DNA of 64,000 nucleotides from Isoperla grammatica (taxonomy: Eukaryota > Arthropoda > Insecta > Plecoptera > Perlodidae), in contig OX246746.1 in assembly GCA_945910005.1 (NCBI GenBank), positions 42,194,270 to 42,258,269 of the forward strand. Reading direction: 5' to 3'. Positions 23,041 to 35,415 of the stretch are shown here, in pieces. Within the stretch, counting starts at the first letter, position 1, and each line of letters opens with the position of its first letter. Both the position numbers and the translations under genes were made by a program. The notes beneath the pieces were generated by a model. The model ran no database searches. It saw only the letters and a list, made by a program, of their open reading frames with translations, and was not told the origin of the DNA.

Positions 23041-24309
23041 ACTTGTTTGCTATCTGAATGTCAAAGTACCGGTAGTGCAGATGACGACGACAATGTTACA
23101 TGTTGTTAAGCTGTTGTAATAGATGGTACTGCCTTAGTTCATTCTTTGAATGCAAAAACATCAAAGACATTTAATGATTACTGCACGCAGGTGTTTTAAC
23201 CTGCGATTAAATCTCATCTCCTGAACTTTCAGAGAGAAGACGTAGTGTTTGATAGGTACTTGCCAGGTAGCCTTAAAGCTGGCACACAAATGAAACGAGG
23301 ATCTGGAAAAGAGATGGTTGTCAGACCAACAACACCCTTGCCTAAAGCATTTAGTAAGTTCTTGCTGGTTGATGGCAATAAAAAACAACTATTCCACCTT
23401 TAAGCATCTTACATCTCTTCACTTGAAACCAATGGCAAGATAGTGGTTTGTACTGACGAAGATTCAGTAACATTTGCAGGTCCTTTCAGCAGCAGTGACG
23501 ATCTTGCCCCATGTTCACATGAAGAAGCGGACACCAGACTAATTGTTCACGTTAAAAGTGCATTACTCTCGGGCCACAAAAACATTTTGATAAGCACTGT
23601 GGACTCAGATGTTATTGTTATTGCTGCTGCTGCCTTCGATGAATTAAAGAAACTTGGTATGCATGATCTTTGGATTGAGTATGGTGTTGGAAAGAACAGG
23701 CGGCACTTTTCACTCTCGCGGTTCCTGGAACACATATCTCCAAACATGTGCGAGGCACTGCCTTTCTTTCATACATATACTGGCTATGATACAGTATCCG
23801 CATTTCACGGTGTTGGCAAAAAAAACGTGGAATGTCTGGATCTGGAAGACGATGCAAGAACCCATGACAGGTATATTCATTCGATTGTCAACATCAAACA
23901 CAATAGATAAAGAGGATTTTGAGAAACTACATCTCTTCACTGTACTTATGTATGATATAACAAGCCAAACGGTAACAGTGAATGAGTGCAGACGAATTCT
24001 CTATACTCAAAAAAATTGAGCTGTGGAAAGTATACCTCCATACGAAGAAGCATTGCGCCAACACCTGAAGCGTGCAATGCTTCAGTCGCGTATTTGGAGA
24101 CTGTGCTTGCAGCTTCTACCCGACATAACTCCTGCAACCAGACCAGCTGGGGATGGAAGTCATCACATTCGTTTGGGGATGAAAACGCAATTGAACCACT
24201 TTGGACAGTTTTGTCACAAGCTTCTGACGAATGCTCCGAATTCATTAGTTGCCGTTGCAAAACGATGTTTGTTGGAAACTGCAAGTGCCAGCGTTTCAAT
24301 TTGGATTGA
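23041..24309 (+). pseudogene. FEN1/XPG-like (PIN-fold) nuclease with cysteine-rich tail, transposon-encoded, broken
   Basis: The frame through 23041-23910 has in-frame stops at 23107, 23197 and 23401. It then shifts (about 23880-23905), has another stop at 24017 and shifts again (about 24120-24150). Read through, it shows the order expected of a FEN1/XPG nuclease. VVIDGTALVH (23113) and DVVFDRYLPGSLK (about 23242) match the XPG-N acidic positions, the latter resembling the VFDG-P-LK segment. HEEADTRL (23518) matches the E-x-E/D pair, STVDSDVIVIA (23596) the D-x-D pair, and TGYDTVSAFHGVGKK (about 23779-23823) the GcDy...GiGpkkA helix-turn-helix. The end carries CRCKT...CKC, like a CXC zinc-binding motif. 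These blocks match a family of uncharacterised metazoan proteins I know by their HEEADTR and TGCDTVSAF blocks. The nuclease reading is my inference. In intact elements the protein probably acts in transposition or repair of insertion sites. This copy cannot make it. Confidence 0.7.
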
Positions 24310-24774
24310 TTGATTGATTAATAGGGCTAAACGTCTCATATTTTTGCAACAATGGCTAATCGAGACGATGAGTGGGTGATAATGAAGATGAGAAAGATGA
24401 CGATGAAGAATAAAGGCACATCCGAATCAGATCCATTGTACCTCGCGTGGGTCGTCATATGGGAGTCCAGCAAGGGAGGGCAGGGCCAAGTGGGAGGAGA
24501 AATATTCAGTGGGACAGTGGGGGAAGGGGGGGGCTCCTTTCGTCGCCTCTTACGACTAGCAGAGTCACTCTGGGCCTATTCTACCCCAGGCCGGCTTCAA
24601 TTTGGAGTGCACTGCTTTGTGTACGAGTAATGGACAGTGTCCCCATTAAACTCTTCTAAAGACATGATTCCTTTTCACCCTTGCGAAGATGAGGCGGGTT
24701 TAGGGGATTGTCCCTGCCTAAAGTAGGGGCCCCGGGCCCTGAACGGTTCAGCCCTAGGTTGGGGACGCCTAGCT
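24310..24774. other. Transposon 3' interior with molluscan-type repeat fragment
   Basis: An acidic frame (GDNEDEKDDDEE then TAA, about 24376-24415) may be the original C-terminus of the nuclease. At 24510-24605 the sequence contains TCGCCTCTTACGACTAGCA and GGCCTATTCTACCCCAGG, which resemble a repeat I remember from many molluscan sequences. The remainder is GC-rich with short palindromes around 24728-24760. Confidence 0.4.
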
Positions 24775-25763
24775 CGCCTTTTCTCTCTCAGAAGTCTCTA
24801 GACGCTTCATTCATTGCTCTCTACAGAGAAGTCCTGCTTCTTCTGTTTCTGAAGCTTTTAAAGCTGTATACCCTTTTAACCGACATCTTATCACTAGCTG
24901 TTCGAAACAGAAAAATGTTTTTCTTGTTACGCTTAACACTTTTGTTGCTTCCACATGTTTTGTATCTGTTATTATTTCCGAGTTATAAGAGTCAATCTGG
25001 GTTTCAGCCACCATTTTCCAAAATGGCGGCTCTGTGTTCCACTCTCCAAAAGTTGGTAGAACGTATATAATAAAAGTTCATAATAATACTTGCCGTAGGT
25101 ATTGGTTATCAGAAAATTAACACTGTTGCAACATTTTTGGGAAAACCAAAAACAGTAGGCCTACCGTCATTTACTCCAAGATGGCCGCTTTGGTTTTGAT
25201 CTTACAAAAAAATGTTTGAAACAAAACATGTTCTTAATGGTAATACTTTTGTAATTTAAACAGTTTTGATAACTCTTACCGTGTATTAGTTAATAGAGGA
25301 AAACTGGGATTCGGCCGCCATTTTCCAAGATGGCGGATCTGGGTTCCACTTTCCAAAAATTGGTAGAACATATAAAAGTTCATAATAGTACTTGTGGTAG
25401 GCATTGATTATCGGAAATGTAGCTATTGCCCCTTTTTTTAAGAAAACGAAAAACCATGCCATCATTTACTCCCAGATGGCCGCTTTGATTTTGATTCTAT
25501 AAAAAAATGTTTCAGACAAAACATGTTCCTTATATAACTAGTAATACTTTTGTAACTCAAATATTTTTGATATCGATTACCGTTTCTGAGTTAATAGAGA
25601 CAAACTGGGATTCGGCAGACATTTTCCAAGATGGCGGTCGAGATAATCCGGATACAGCTTGGGTCCCGACGGTTTTTTGAACCTTATATATTTGTTAACA
25701 TGTGTACCAAATTTCATGCTGGTAGCCGGAAACGCAATATTCTGGTGCTAACAGAACGCACTA
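24775..25763 (-). repeat. Right terminal inverted repeat (about 1 kb)
   Basis: Reverse complement of 22007-23000 with scattered mismatches, including the CCAAGATGGCGG motifs (about 25020, 25180, 25326, 25474, 25628). An open frame at 24708-25070 is a by-product of this repeat. Confidence 0.9.
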
Positions 25764-27345
25764 ATAAGGGTACAGAGTGGTTCAAAAGGCTTAATAGCTC
25801 ATAGGCCTAATAACCTGATTACTACGGAGCTTCTATTTTGGGACACTCTATACCATTATTAGTTGATGTGAATTAAGTGTGTATCCGTATTCCGTATTAA
25901 TAACGATATCTTAATTTTAACCTTATAGTGATATTAGGCTGGCACCGTATTCCTACGTATCATGTATTTTGGGACACCCGTTTACCATTATTTAGTGATG
26001 TGAATTAACTGTATTTACGTATTAATTACGATATCTTAATTTAAACCTTGTAGTTATATAAGACCAATACCTGAACGTATATTATCTTTTGGGACACCCT
26101 ATACTATTATCATGTGATGTGACTTAAGTTTATGTACGTATTAGTTACGATATCTTAGAATAAACCTTATAGTAATATTAGGCTGGCACCTGATTACTAC
26201 GTATCTTGTCTTTTGGGACACCCTATACCACCATCATGTGATGTAAATTCAGTGTATGTACGTATTTATTACGATATCTTAATTTAAATGTTTTAGTAAT
26301 ATTAGGCCGGCTCCTGATTACTACGTATCTTGTCTTTTGGGACACCCTATACCACCATCATGTGATGTAAATTCAGTGTATGTACGTATTTATTACGATA
26401 TCTTAATTTAAATGTTTTAGTAATATTAGGCCGGCTCCTGATTACTACGTATCTTGTCTTTTGGGACACCCTATACCACCATCATGTGATGTAAATTCAG
26501 TGTATGTACGTATTTATTACGATATCTTAATTTAAATGTTTTAGTAATATTAGGCCGGCTCCTGATTACTACGTATCTTTTTTTTGGGACACCCTATACC
26601 ATTATCAGGTGATATTAATGAATTGTATGTACGTATTAATTACGAAACCTTAATTTAAACCTTATAGTAATATTAGGCGTTCACCTGATTACTACGTATC
26701 TTGTCTTTTGGGACACCCTATACCATTACTAGGTTATGTGAATTAAGTGTATCTACGTATTAATTACAATATCTCAATTTAAACCTTATAGTAATACTAG
26801 ATCGGCACCTGATTACTACAGAGCTTGTCTTTTGGGACACCCTTTACCATTTTCAGGTGATATGAATGAATTGTATGTACGTATTAATAACGAAACCTTA
26901 ATTTAAACCTTATAGTAATATTAGGTCGGCACCTTATTACTACGGAGCTTGTCTTTTGGGACACCCTATACCATTATCAGGTGATATGAATGAATTGTAT
27001 GTACGTATTAATTACGATATCTTAATTTAAACCTTATGGTTATATTAGGTCGGCACCTGATTACTACGGAGCTTATCTTTTGGGTCACCCTATCCCTATA
27101 CCATTATCATGTAGTATGAATGAATTGTGTGTAGGTATTTATTACGATACTTTACTTATAAACTGTTAGTAATATAAGGCCGGCACCTGAATAGTACTTA
27201 TCTTCTTTTTGAAACACCCTGTACCCTAATCAGGCGATATTGAGTAAACTGTATCTACGTATTTAGTAATAAGGTCATCACTGGATTACTACGGCCGAAC
27301 TCTTTTCGATCACCCTATACCGTTATTAATTCCAATATAACTACG
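25764..27345 (-). repeat. Tandem array A', inverted and diverged relative to A; about 13 units of about 124 bp
   Basis: The first 40 bases (25764-25803) finish the interrupted forward unit, with GGGTACAGAGTGGTTCAAAA. From about 25805 the orientation flips. The units read CTTTTGGGACACCCTATACC, TTATCAGGTGATATGAAT, then GTAATATTAGG and ACCTGATTACTACG, and match the reverse complement of A unit for unit with many substitutions. Three consecutive units at about 26205-26577 are identical, so local homogenisation is recent. Confidence 0.85.
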
Positions 27346-29278
27346 ATACCTGACAATAGTATTGTTGTTCCGGTGTATTATTACTATCCGTGTGTTTAAA
27401 GATAGTTAAAACTATTCTATACATAGTAATACTGTTCCAGCTGCAATTCGGCTTTTAGTAATGTGGGACCAGCACACGTTAACTACTCGGTAATGTCGGG
27501 CCGGAACAGTATTACTTCAGTAAACGTATTCCGGTGGTAATACTATTCCGTTACACCGGTTCCTTTATTTTTACATCCTTTGGGACTACTTAAACATCTA
27601 CAATAAATATACCAAACATACACTAAATGCTTAACATGAACGTCGTGCGCAGCATTAAAGGTTGACGGCAATTAACTGTTGATAACGTCGGTTATCTTGT
27701 GTTAATTAATTATAAATACACTGAGCTCAGTGATTGCACAATTACAGTCGACCATATCCTCTTGTATAGCAACTGTAGTAATCACGTTATTGAGTCATAT
27801 TTGTGCAGCATTGGAGTCGAGACGCGTGCAAAACAAGACCTAACCGTCTTGAAAATATATGGCTAAAGGTTAGCTACTTATACAGTCTATTCAAAAGGTA
27901 AGTCAATATAATTTTTATGTTTGCCCTGAAACTGTCTGAGCCCCATCAAGAACATTGTAAAATTGTTTAGGGCTTGTGCATAAACGCAATAAAATAGCTG
28001 TAAAAAGAGGGGACCTTCTAATTCGGTTTGGGTTAAAGAAATTTAATTGCTAGTGATTGTTGTATATAAGGCTGTTTATTCAACTACTTTTCACACCTTC
28101 CACGATTGACCGACAGACTTTTTATGGCATCATCAAACTGTACTGAACAGACCCTTAAAATCCACGGCTATGAGAAGACCTATATATCAAGACAGCACTA
28201 AAGTTATATAGCCGATTGTGTAAATAGAGGAGTTTGCGGCCTGGCAAGTATGTGAGAGAAGATTTGTAGGCACGGTATAGGGTAGCTCAATACCACACCA
28301 CTTTATGGTAGGCCTATTGCTGATCAAAGAGCAACAAACAATTTCACGAATAGAATGGGATGTATAATCTTGAACATGAAATTAAAAAGTAATTATATAC
28401 AAGATGGGTATCTGAACGTTCTCACTGCAATGAAGACCATAAAATGCATTTGTATAAGAAATACAGCTTACTTCGACATGGTGACTATATTAATCAACAT
28501 GGACATATTGAAACCTCCAGACTTCTAGACCGCAATCTTTTCGTGTTCTCGTTATGAATTTAAAAAAAGTAGTCGTAAATTATTTTGAAGCAAAATGAAA
28601 GACGAAGAGCCGACTCCGATAAAACCACCAGACATCCTTGGTCGTTCTTTCTGCGGGTCAATAGTTAGCGCCCGGGTAGTACAGTGATGATCCCCGTTGT
28701 ACTCTGGTGTCATCTACCGTGAAACCTAAAACTTTCATGAACCGGACAAAATACGAAGCAAACGAGATTTGAGAAGCGGAGATTTCATGGTTTTACAATG
28801 AAGATAGAACGAAGTTTTAAAAATGAATTAAATTCGCATCTGGTTGTCTTCTACGGTTACACCTTAGTGCATAATTGTGGTAAAAGTAAGTGTTGGAATC
28901 CTTTTTCGGCGAAATCACGAACAGTGTGCGCGTGAGGATTTCGCACCTCACGATTCTGCAGCGGTTGGAATTAGAGGGTCCAGTGCGACTGCAGTGAGAT
29001 CTACACGCCGTCCTCGGAACTAGATGAACCAGAGGGTGTTTCAGCCACGGTAGCTCGGTCAACAAGGCTGGCCCAAAAAAACGTGTTCAACAGACATGGA
29101 TTTTTTGTTACTGATGAATAAGAAGATGAATAAACCGGCATTCGTGTATACTGGTTTGTGAAGCGTACATTCCTTCTCTTTCACGCTTTTAAAATTCGCC
29201 TCTATACCAAATGTATACCGTTCACATTTTACGGAACTTGTTTTCAAATTTGTTTTTTATTTTTATATAATAACTTAG
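27346..29278. other. Non-genic stretch
   Basis: 27350-27560 resembles, in reverse, the outer flank at 19430-19560. A TATAAATA at 27711 and a consensus donor AAAAG|GTAAGT (GT at 27898) are spaced like a promoter and a first non-coding exon, but nothing else supports a gene. The minus-strand frames at 28817-29065 and 29059-29247 are featureless. Confidence 0.4.
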
Positions 29279-29432
29279 TAAGGTCCGAATCCGCCAAACT
29301 TTTTAATCGACCGATTTACTAATCTCGGATTGGTTACCATGGTTTCAACAAACATTATATAAAAAATGCATGGTGACTTCTACCGGGCGATCTCCGATTA
29401 ACAGAAAATCGCCGGATTAAAGTTTGGTGAAA
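29279..29432. mobile_element. Palindromic MITE-like element, about 154 bp
   Basis: The left arm (29279-29327, with GCCAAACTTTTTAATCG) and right arm (29386-29432, with GGATTAAAGTTTGG) are imperfect reverse complements around a loop of about 60 bases. Non-coding. Confidence 0.65.
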
Positions 29433-29776
29433 CCAGCCCTAAGTTGACCACTCAAGCAAAGATAACAATAAATCTGTCAATACAAACTTTTTTAATAATT
29501 AACTTAACAACGGAAAATGAAAACAATATTGTTATTGCATTAAAAGATAATGTGATCATACTTTTTTTAATACATGCATATGACATACAAACAATCGCGG
29601 TCAAACTCAAAAACCGGAGTTTACATGTTGTACGGACATAACTTCAAGTATTTCCATAAGGTACCTTTTTTTATTCACTCGATACTGCATAAAATCATAA
29701 CTTATTTACATCATACACTGAGTTATTACTTCATACAATAATAAACAATAATACGATATTCTTTGCGTTAATTGTT
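29433..29776. other. Non-genic AT-rich stretch
   Basis: A plus-strand frame at 29444-29641 is AT-driven. Nothing is recognisable. Confidence 0.45.
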
Positions 29777-29803
29777 GTTATTATTATTATTATTATTATT
29801 ATT
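29777..29803. repeat. (TTA)n microsatellite at the 3' end of retrotransposon copy 2
   Basis: About nine TTA units directly abut the 3' terminus of the retrotransposon derivative, as at the 3' end of copy 1. Confidence 0.9.
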
Positions 29804-31136
<1,333 letters not shown>

Positions 31137-31255
31137 TTATTGTTGCAATACATACAAACTCGGTCAAAACCGGCATAAACATGTTGTACGGACACAAATG
31201 TCAAGTATTTCCATGTGTTTACCTTATTAAAATCTACTTAGAACTACTTAATATT

Positions 31256-31440
31256 TCTTCTTCTTCTTCTTCTTCTTCTTCTTCTTCTTCTTCTTCTTCT
31301 TCTTCTTCTTCTTCTTCTTCTTCTTCTTCATCTTCTTCTTCTTCTTCTTCTTCTTCTTCTTCTTCTTCTTCTTCTTCTTCTTCTTCTTCTTCTTCTTCTT
31401 CTTCTTCTTCTTCTTCTTCTTCTTCTTCTTCTTCTTCTTC
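31256..31440. repeat. (TTC)n microsatellite inside the retrotransposon 3' UTR
   Basis: About 61 TTC units with one TCA interruption near 31329. Copy 2 lacks it at the equivalent place (29893), so it expanded after the copies separated. Poly-Ser, poly-Lys and poly-Arg frames over it are artefacts. Confidence 0.97.
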
Positions 31441-31637
31441 TGCTTCTCAAATGCCCACATTTGGCTATACTACTTAATATAAATATATCATTGTCCACAT
31501 TATTTTTTCCAAACCGAACTGTGGATGCTATGTACGGTCGTGGCCGATTTGTACTCATCCCAGCATTCGCTCTTTGTACGGTGGAAACCACGAAAACCAC
31601 CATCGGGATGGAGAACTTCTTGAAGTCTTCATTCTTC

Positions 31638-34600
31638 TTAGTTCAAAAATTTTCGCACTATCCTACACGTGTTCAAAATAATTGCTTTTTGCATCTCGAT
31701 GTATATGTTCGTTTGGAGACCAATTAGTTTAATACTGTCATGGAGTTTACGTGGAACAATGCCATTTGCTGATATAATTAACGGTATAACAGTAACATTA
31801 TTCTGCTTCCACAACCTTTTTATTTCAATTGATAATTCCTTATATCTGTTTATCTTTTCCCGCCAAGTTGTCTCTACATTGTGGCATAAAGGGACGGCAA
31901 CATCAATTAAAATCGTTTCTTGTTTCTTCTTGTCAATAAATATAATATCCGGTCTATTGTGATGTATGGTTTGGTCTGTAATAACTGCCCGGTCGTAATA
32001 TAATTTGTAGTCTTTACTATCTAATACCTTTTCAGGCTTGTATTTGTAATACGCAGTGGTTGTGTTTATAAGTTTATACTTCATGGCTAATTTTTTATGT
32101 ACAATGTTTGCAACTTGGTTATGCCTATGAAGATAATCTGTTTGACAAAGCATTTTGCACCCAGATACGATATGTTCAATTGTTTCGCCGTTCAAATTAC
32201 ATTTTCTACATTTATCTTCCACTGTGACGTCTTTCAGTATGTATTTTTTGTAATTGTTAGTCTTGATTACTTTATCTTGAATAGCGATCATAAATCCCTC
32301 TGTTTCGCTGAAAATGTCCCCGGACGTTAACCATTTGTTCGATGCTACCCTATCGACGCTATCCTTAAGAAGTTCTTTATAATGTCTGCTATGTAACGTC
32401 TTTTCTGATATTCTGATCTCTTTTGCTGTGTCAGAATTTAGTTTTTGAAGCAAGTTTAAATTTCCGTCATTTAAATTGAGGGGAGAAAGCGACTTGTCTG
32501 CCGATACTATAGCTCTATGAAGTTGTGAATGTGGGCATTTTGTATAAAAGTACTGTCTCAGAATTTCAATTTGTTTATAATATAAATTGTTTAAATCAAT
32601 CAAGCCTCTTCCCCCTTTTGCTCTAGGTAGAGTCACTCGTTCTATTGCTGACTTAGGGTGATGACTTTTGTATTTGGTGAATGTTGTGCGGGTGAGAATT
32701 TCTAGGGCATGAAGTTCTGTCTGTGTCCAGTTAATAATTCCAAATGAATATGTTAGTACCGGTATAGCATAAGTGTTAATTGCTTTGATCTTGTTTTTAC
32801 CATTCAATTGTGTTTTTAAAATGGATCCTATTCGTTTCTTGTATGCAGAAATTAGTTTACTTTTCATCAGTTTACGATCAATTCGTTTAGCCTGCGCAAA
32901 TCCTAGATATTTGTATATATCTTCTTCGTCCATTACTCCAATCCGGTTGTCTTCGTCAATTTCAAACTCTTCTAATTTCGTAATCTTTCCTTTGATGACA
33001 TGAAGTGACTTACATTTATCAATTCCAAATTCCATACATATATCTCTACTGAATTCTAACGTTGAGTTAAGAAGATTAATCATGTGTGTCGCATTTAAAG
33101 CATATAGCTTGAGATCGTCCATGTAGAATAGATGTGAAAGTGTGTGGCAAACCGTATTACCGTCCTTTATCTTGAAACCATGTGTAGATTTGTTTAGTAT
33201 ATGAGATAATGGATTTAATGAAAGACAAAACCATAACGCACTAAACGAGTCACCTTGAAAAATACCTCGTCGGATGTTAACTGGGTCAGTACATATCTGC
33301 TCTTTGCCTACGTTTAACTTTAATGTTGTTTTCCAACTCGTCATCGCTGTCCGCAAAAAGTTTACTATCAATGGGTTTACTTTATAAATTTCCAGTATCT
33401 GTATTAGCCACGAATGTGGTGACGAATCATACGCTTTCTTGTAATCAATATAGCTAACGTGAATGTTTCTCTTCTTGTTGAAAGCTTGGTTCATTACAAC
33501 AGAATCGATAATTAATTGTTCCTTACACCCTTGCGACAATTTACGACATCCCTTTTGTTCTTCAGCTAATATATTGTGTTCTTCGCAGTGACTATATATT
33601 TTATTTGTTATGCACGATGTCAAGATTTTGTAAATAGTAGGTAAGCATGTAATTGGTCTATATTTACTTGGATTTTTGGTGTCATTATCTTTTGGTTTAA
33701 GAAATGTTATTCCTTCCAGTAAAGAAATCTGGTAAATCCTTGTCTCCTAATATAAATTCATTAAGACATTTAGCAATCTGGGTGTGCATGTTTGAAAACT
33801 TCTTGTACCAAAAATTTTGAATGTTATCGTTACCGGGTGCTTTCCAATTATGAGTATTTCGTATCGTTGATTTTATATCATTTACACTGATGCCATCAAA
33901 TGTCATTTCTTCGATATCACTCATTGCCTCAATTTTATCTTGAATCCATTTTGCATTGTGATTGTGCATTAATGGGTTACTCCATATCCCACCCCAAAAC
34001 TGCTCAATCTCTGTCTTCGATGGTATACCATTGCCTACTATTTCTTCTTTATTGTTAATTTGCTGATAGAATTCTTTTTCTTTTTCTTTAAACATTTCGT
34101 TTTGTTCTTTTCTATCACTACACTCTTTATATCTTCGTAGCCTTTTGGCTAATGCACTTACTTTTTGCTTTAGAGTATCCAAATATTCGTTTGTAGCCTC
34201 GTTCGGTGTTTCATGTATAGTATGGATTTTAAACCTTTCAAATATGTGTTGGCAATATTGTAATATCTTTTTAGATCTATTACCCATCCTGAATTGTTCT
34301 AATCTCCCAATATCTCTCCTTAACTCGTTGATGCGTTTGACTAATCTTCGTTCCCATTTTGGAGTCTTATTTGTTTTTATGTTCTGAGAATGTAGGCCTA
34401 CCAACTTTATTTTTAATCCTAATTGTCTGACCACTGCTACGGCTCCACAATATATTGCTGCATGCACTTCCTCAAACGACAATTCTTTCTTCGCGTGATC
34501 TTACAATATATGTGCGTTCATTACGTGCATTACTATGTCCATTTGCTTAGACTGTTTAGGTTTAGGAATTCTAGGTCTCTTGTTCGGTTCTATATGTGCA

Positions 34601-35154
34601 AATTCTGACAAAGCATTTTCAAAAGCTAAATGTAATATGTTCTTTAACTCGTCTATTTCTTGTGTGTTTCCTCTTGTATTCTCTTCTTGTTCAATGTTAT
34701 TAATAGGTGGATGTTGGTGATGTACCTCTTGTGTGTTCTGGCCTTCTGGTAGATCTACTTGTTCCATTAATTCTTGTCGTAGATGGTCATCGTTTCTTGA
34801 TGCTTCCATGATGTGCTCCTCGTTCGCCAAATCCTCTTCATTTTCTTGATATATTTGTAGTTCTTCCTCTACTTCATGTCTTATTACGTTCAATAGATTA
34901 AATGGTAGCATACCATTACTTACAATTATTCTCCTTTGGTCTGCTACTCTTTGTTCGGTTACATCTACTAATGGGTATTCACCTGTAAACGCTCGGTGCA
35001 GTTCTTGTCGATATCCAACTAATCTAGTTTCTAATAACGTAATTCTATAGTAGTTGCGCATCACACAAATGTTCATATTATCTGTCCATTTGATACGCTG
35101 CCTCACTCTTCCAGATTTGGTGGTCTGTTGCGATAATACATCAGAAGCATCCAT
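31638..35154 (-). pseudogene. Retrotransposon polyprotein: SANT-like domain, reverse transcriptase, restriction-like endonuclease (nearly intact)
   Basis: One frame of about 1,170 codons starts at ATG 35154 (MDASDVLSQQ). It is broken only by an in-frame TAA at 34503-34501 and by one extra base at about 33716-33717. Copy 2 lacks that base and reads on as FFTEGITFLKPKDND. The N-terminus (residues about 20-85: WTDNMN...VTEQRVADQRR) looks like the SANT/Myb-type DNA-binding region of such elements. The RT has SYIDYKKAYDS (first catalytic Asp), RRGIFQGDSFSALWFC, YMDD at 33124-33113 and KYLGF. A CRKC-x8-H-x4-C zinc knuckle follows (about 32211-32158). The endonuclease shows RPD (31955-31947), then IDVAVP and a following K/Y segment. 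The protein would nick (TAA)n target DNA and prime reverse transcription there. TAA may have arisen from CAA. Whether it is inactive or recently active depends on just these two lesions. Confidence 0.82.
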
Positions 35155-35167
35155 AATCTGTTTGTTA

Positions 35168-35360
<193 letters not shown>

Positions 35361-35415
35361 CATTGTAATTATTATTGTCGTTGTCGTTGTCGTTGTCGTC
35401 GTCGTCGTTGTTGAT

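Larger units (their letters stand above)
22007..25763 (+). mobile_element. TIR DNA transposon, 3.76 kb, Academ-like
   Basis: The element begins TAGTGCGTTCTGTTAG and ends with the reverse complement. It is flanked by ATA on both sides (22004-22006 and 25764-25766). The uninterrupted sequence CCTGATAAGGG in neighbouring array units gives the pre-insertion site, so ATA is a 3-bp target duplication. The inverted arms are about 1 kb each (22007-23000 and 24775-25763), and each holds about 2.7 tandem subrepeats of about 305 bp with CCGCCATCTTGG motifs. The single visible gene between them is broken. A nuclease of the FEN/XPG type, a cysteine-rich tail and a 3-bp duplication together fit the Academ superfamily. 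I recall one Academ lineage as carrying an XPG-like nuclease, but this assignment is from memory. With only one pseudogene, this copy is non-autonomous now. Confidence 0.8.
31137..35167 (-). mobile_element. R4/Dong-like non-LTR retrotransposon, copy 1, about 4.0 kb
   Basis: The element runs on the minus strand from about 35167 (5') to 31137 (3', ending GTATTGCAACAATAAAA then TAA repeats). Both ends abut (TAA)n microsatellite: 35168-35360 upstream and 31009-31136 downstream. The leader before the ATG is only about 13 bases, so the 5' end looks complete. The order is SANT/Myb-like domain, RT, CCHC knuckle, restriction-like endonuclease, then a 500-base 3' UTR containing a (TTC)n expansion. The R4 clade includes Dong, known from Bombyx for insertion into TAA repeats, and the position here fits that habit. 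The length also fits (about 4 kb). Confidence 0.8.

Noticed and set aside
24708..25070. 120-residue hydrophobic open frame
   Set aside because: It lies largely in the right terminal inverted repeat, and the complementary left arm shows a similar spurious frame on the other strand (22711-23010).
27711..27897. TATA-box promoter plus first exon ending in AAAAG|GTAAGT
   Set aside because: The spacing is suggestive, but the ATG inside reads only three codons before a stop. Single consensus sites are expected by chance in 64 kb.
28817..29247. Two adjacent minus-strand open frames
   Set aside because: Short, featureless and in different frames, with no supporting signals.
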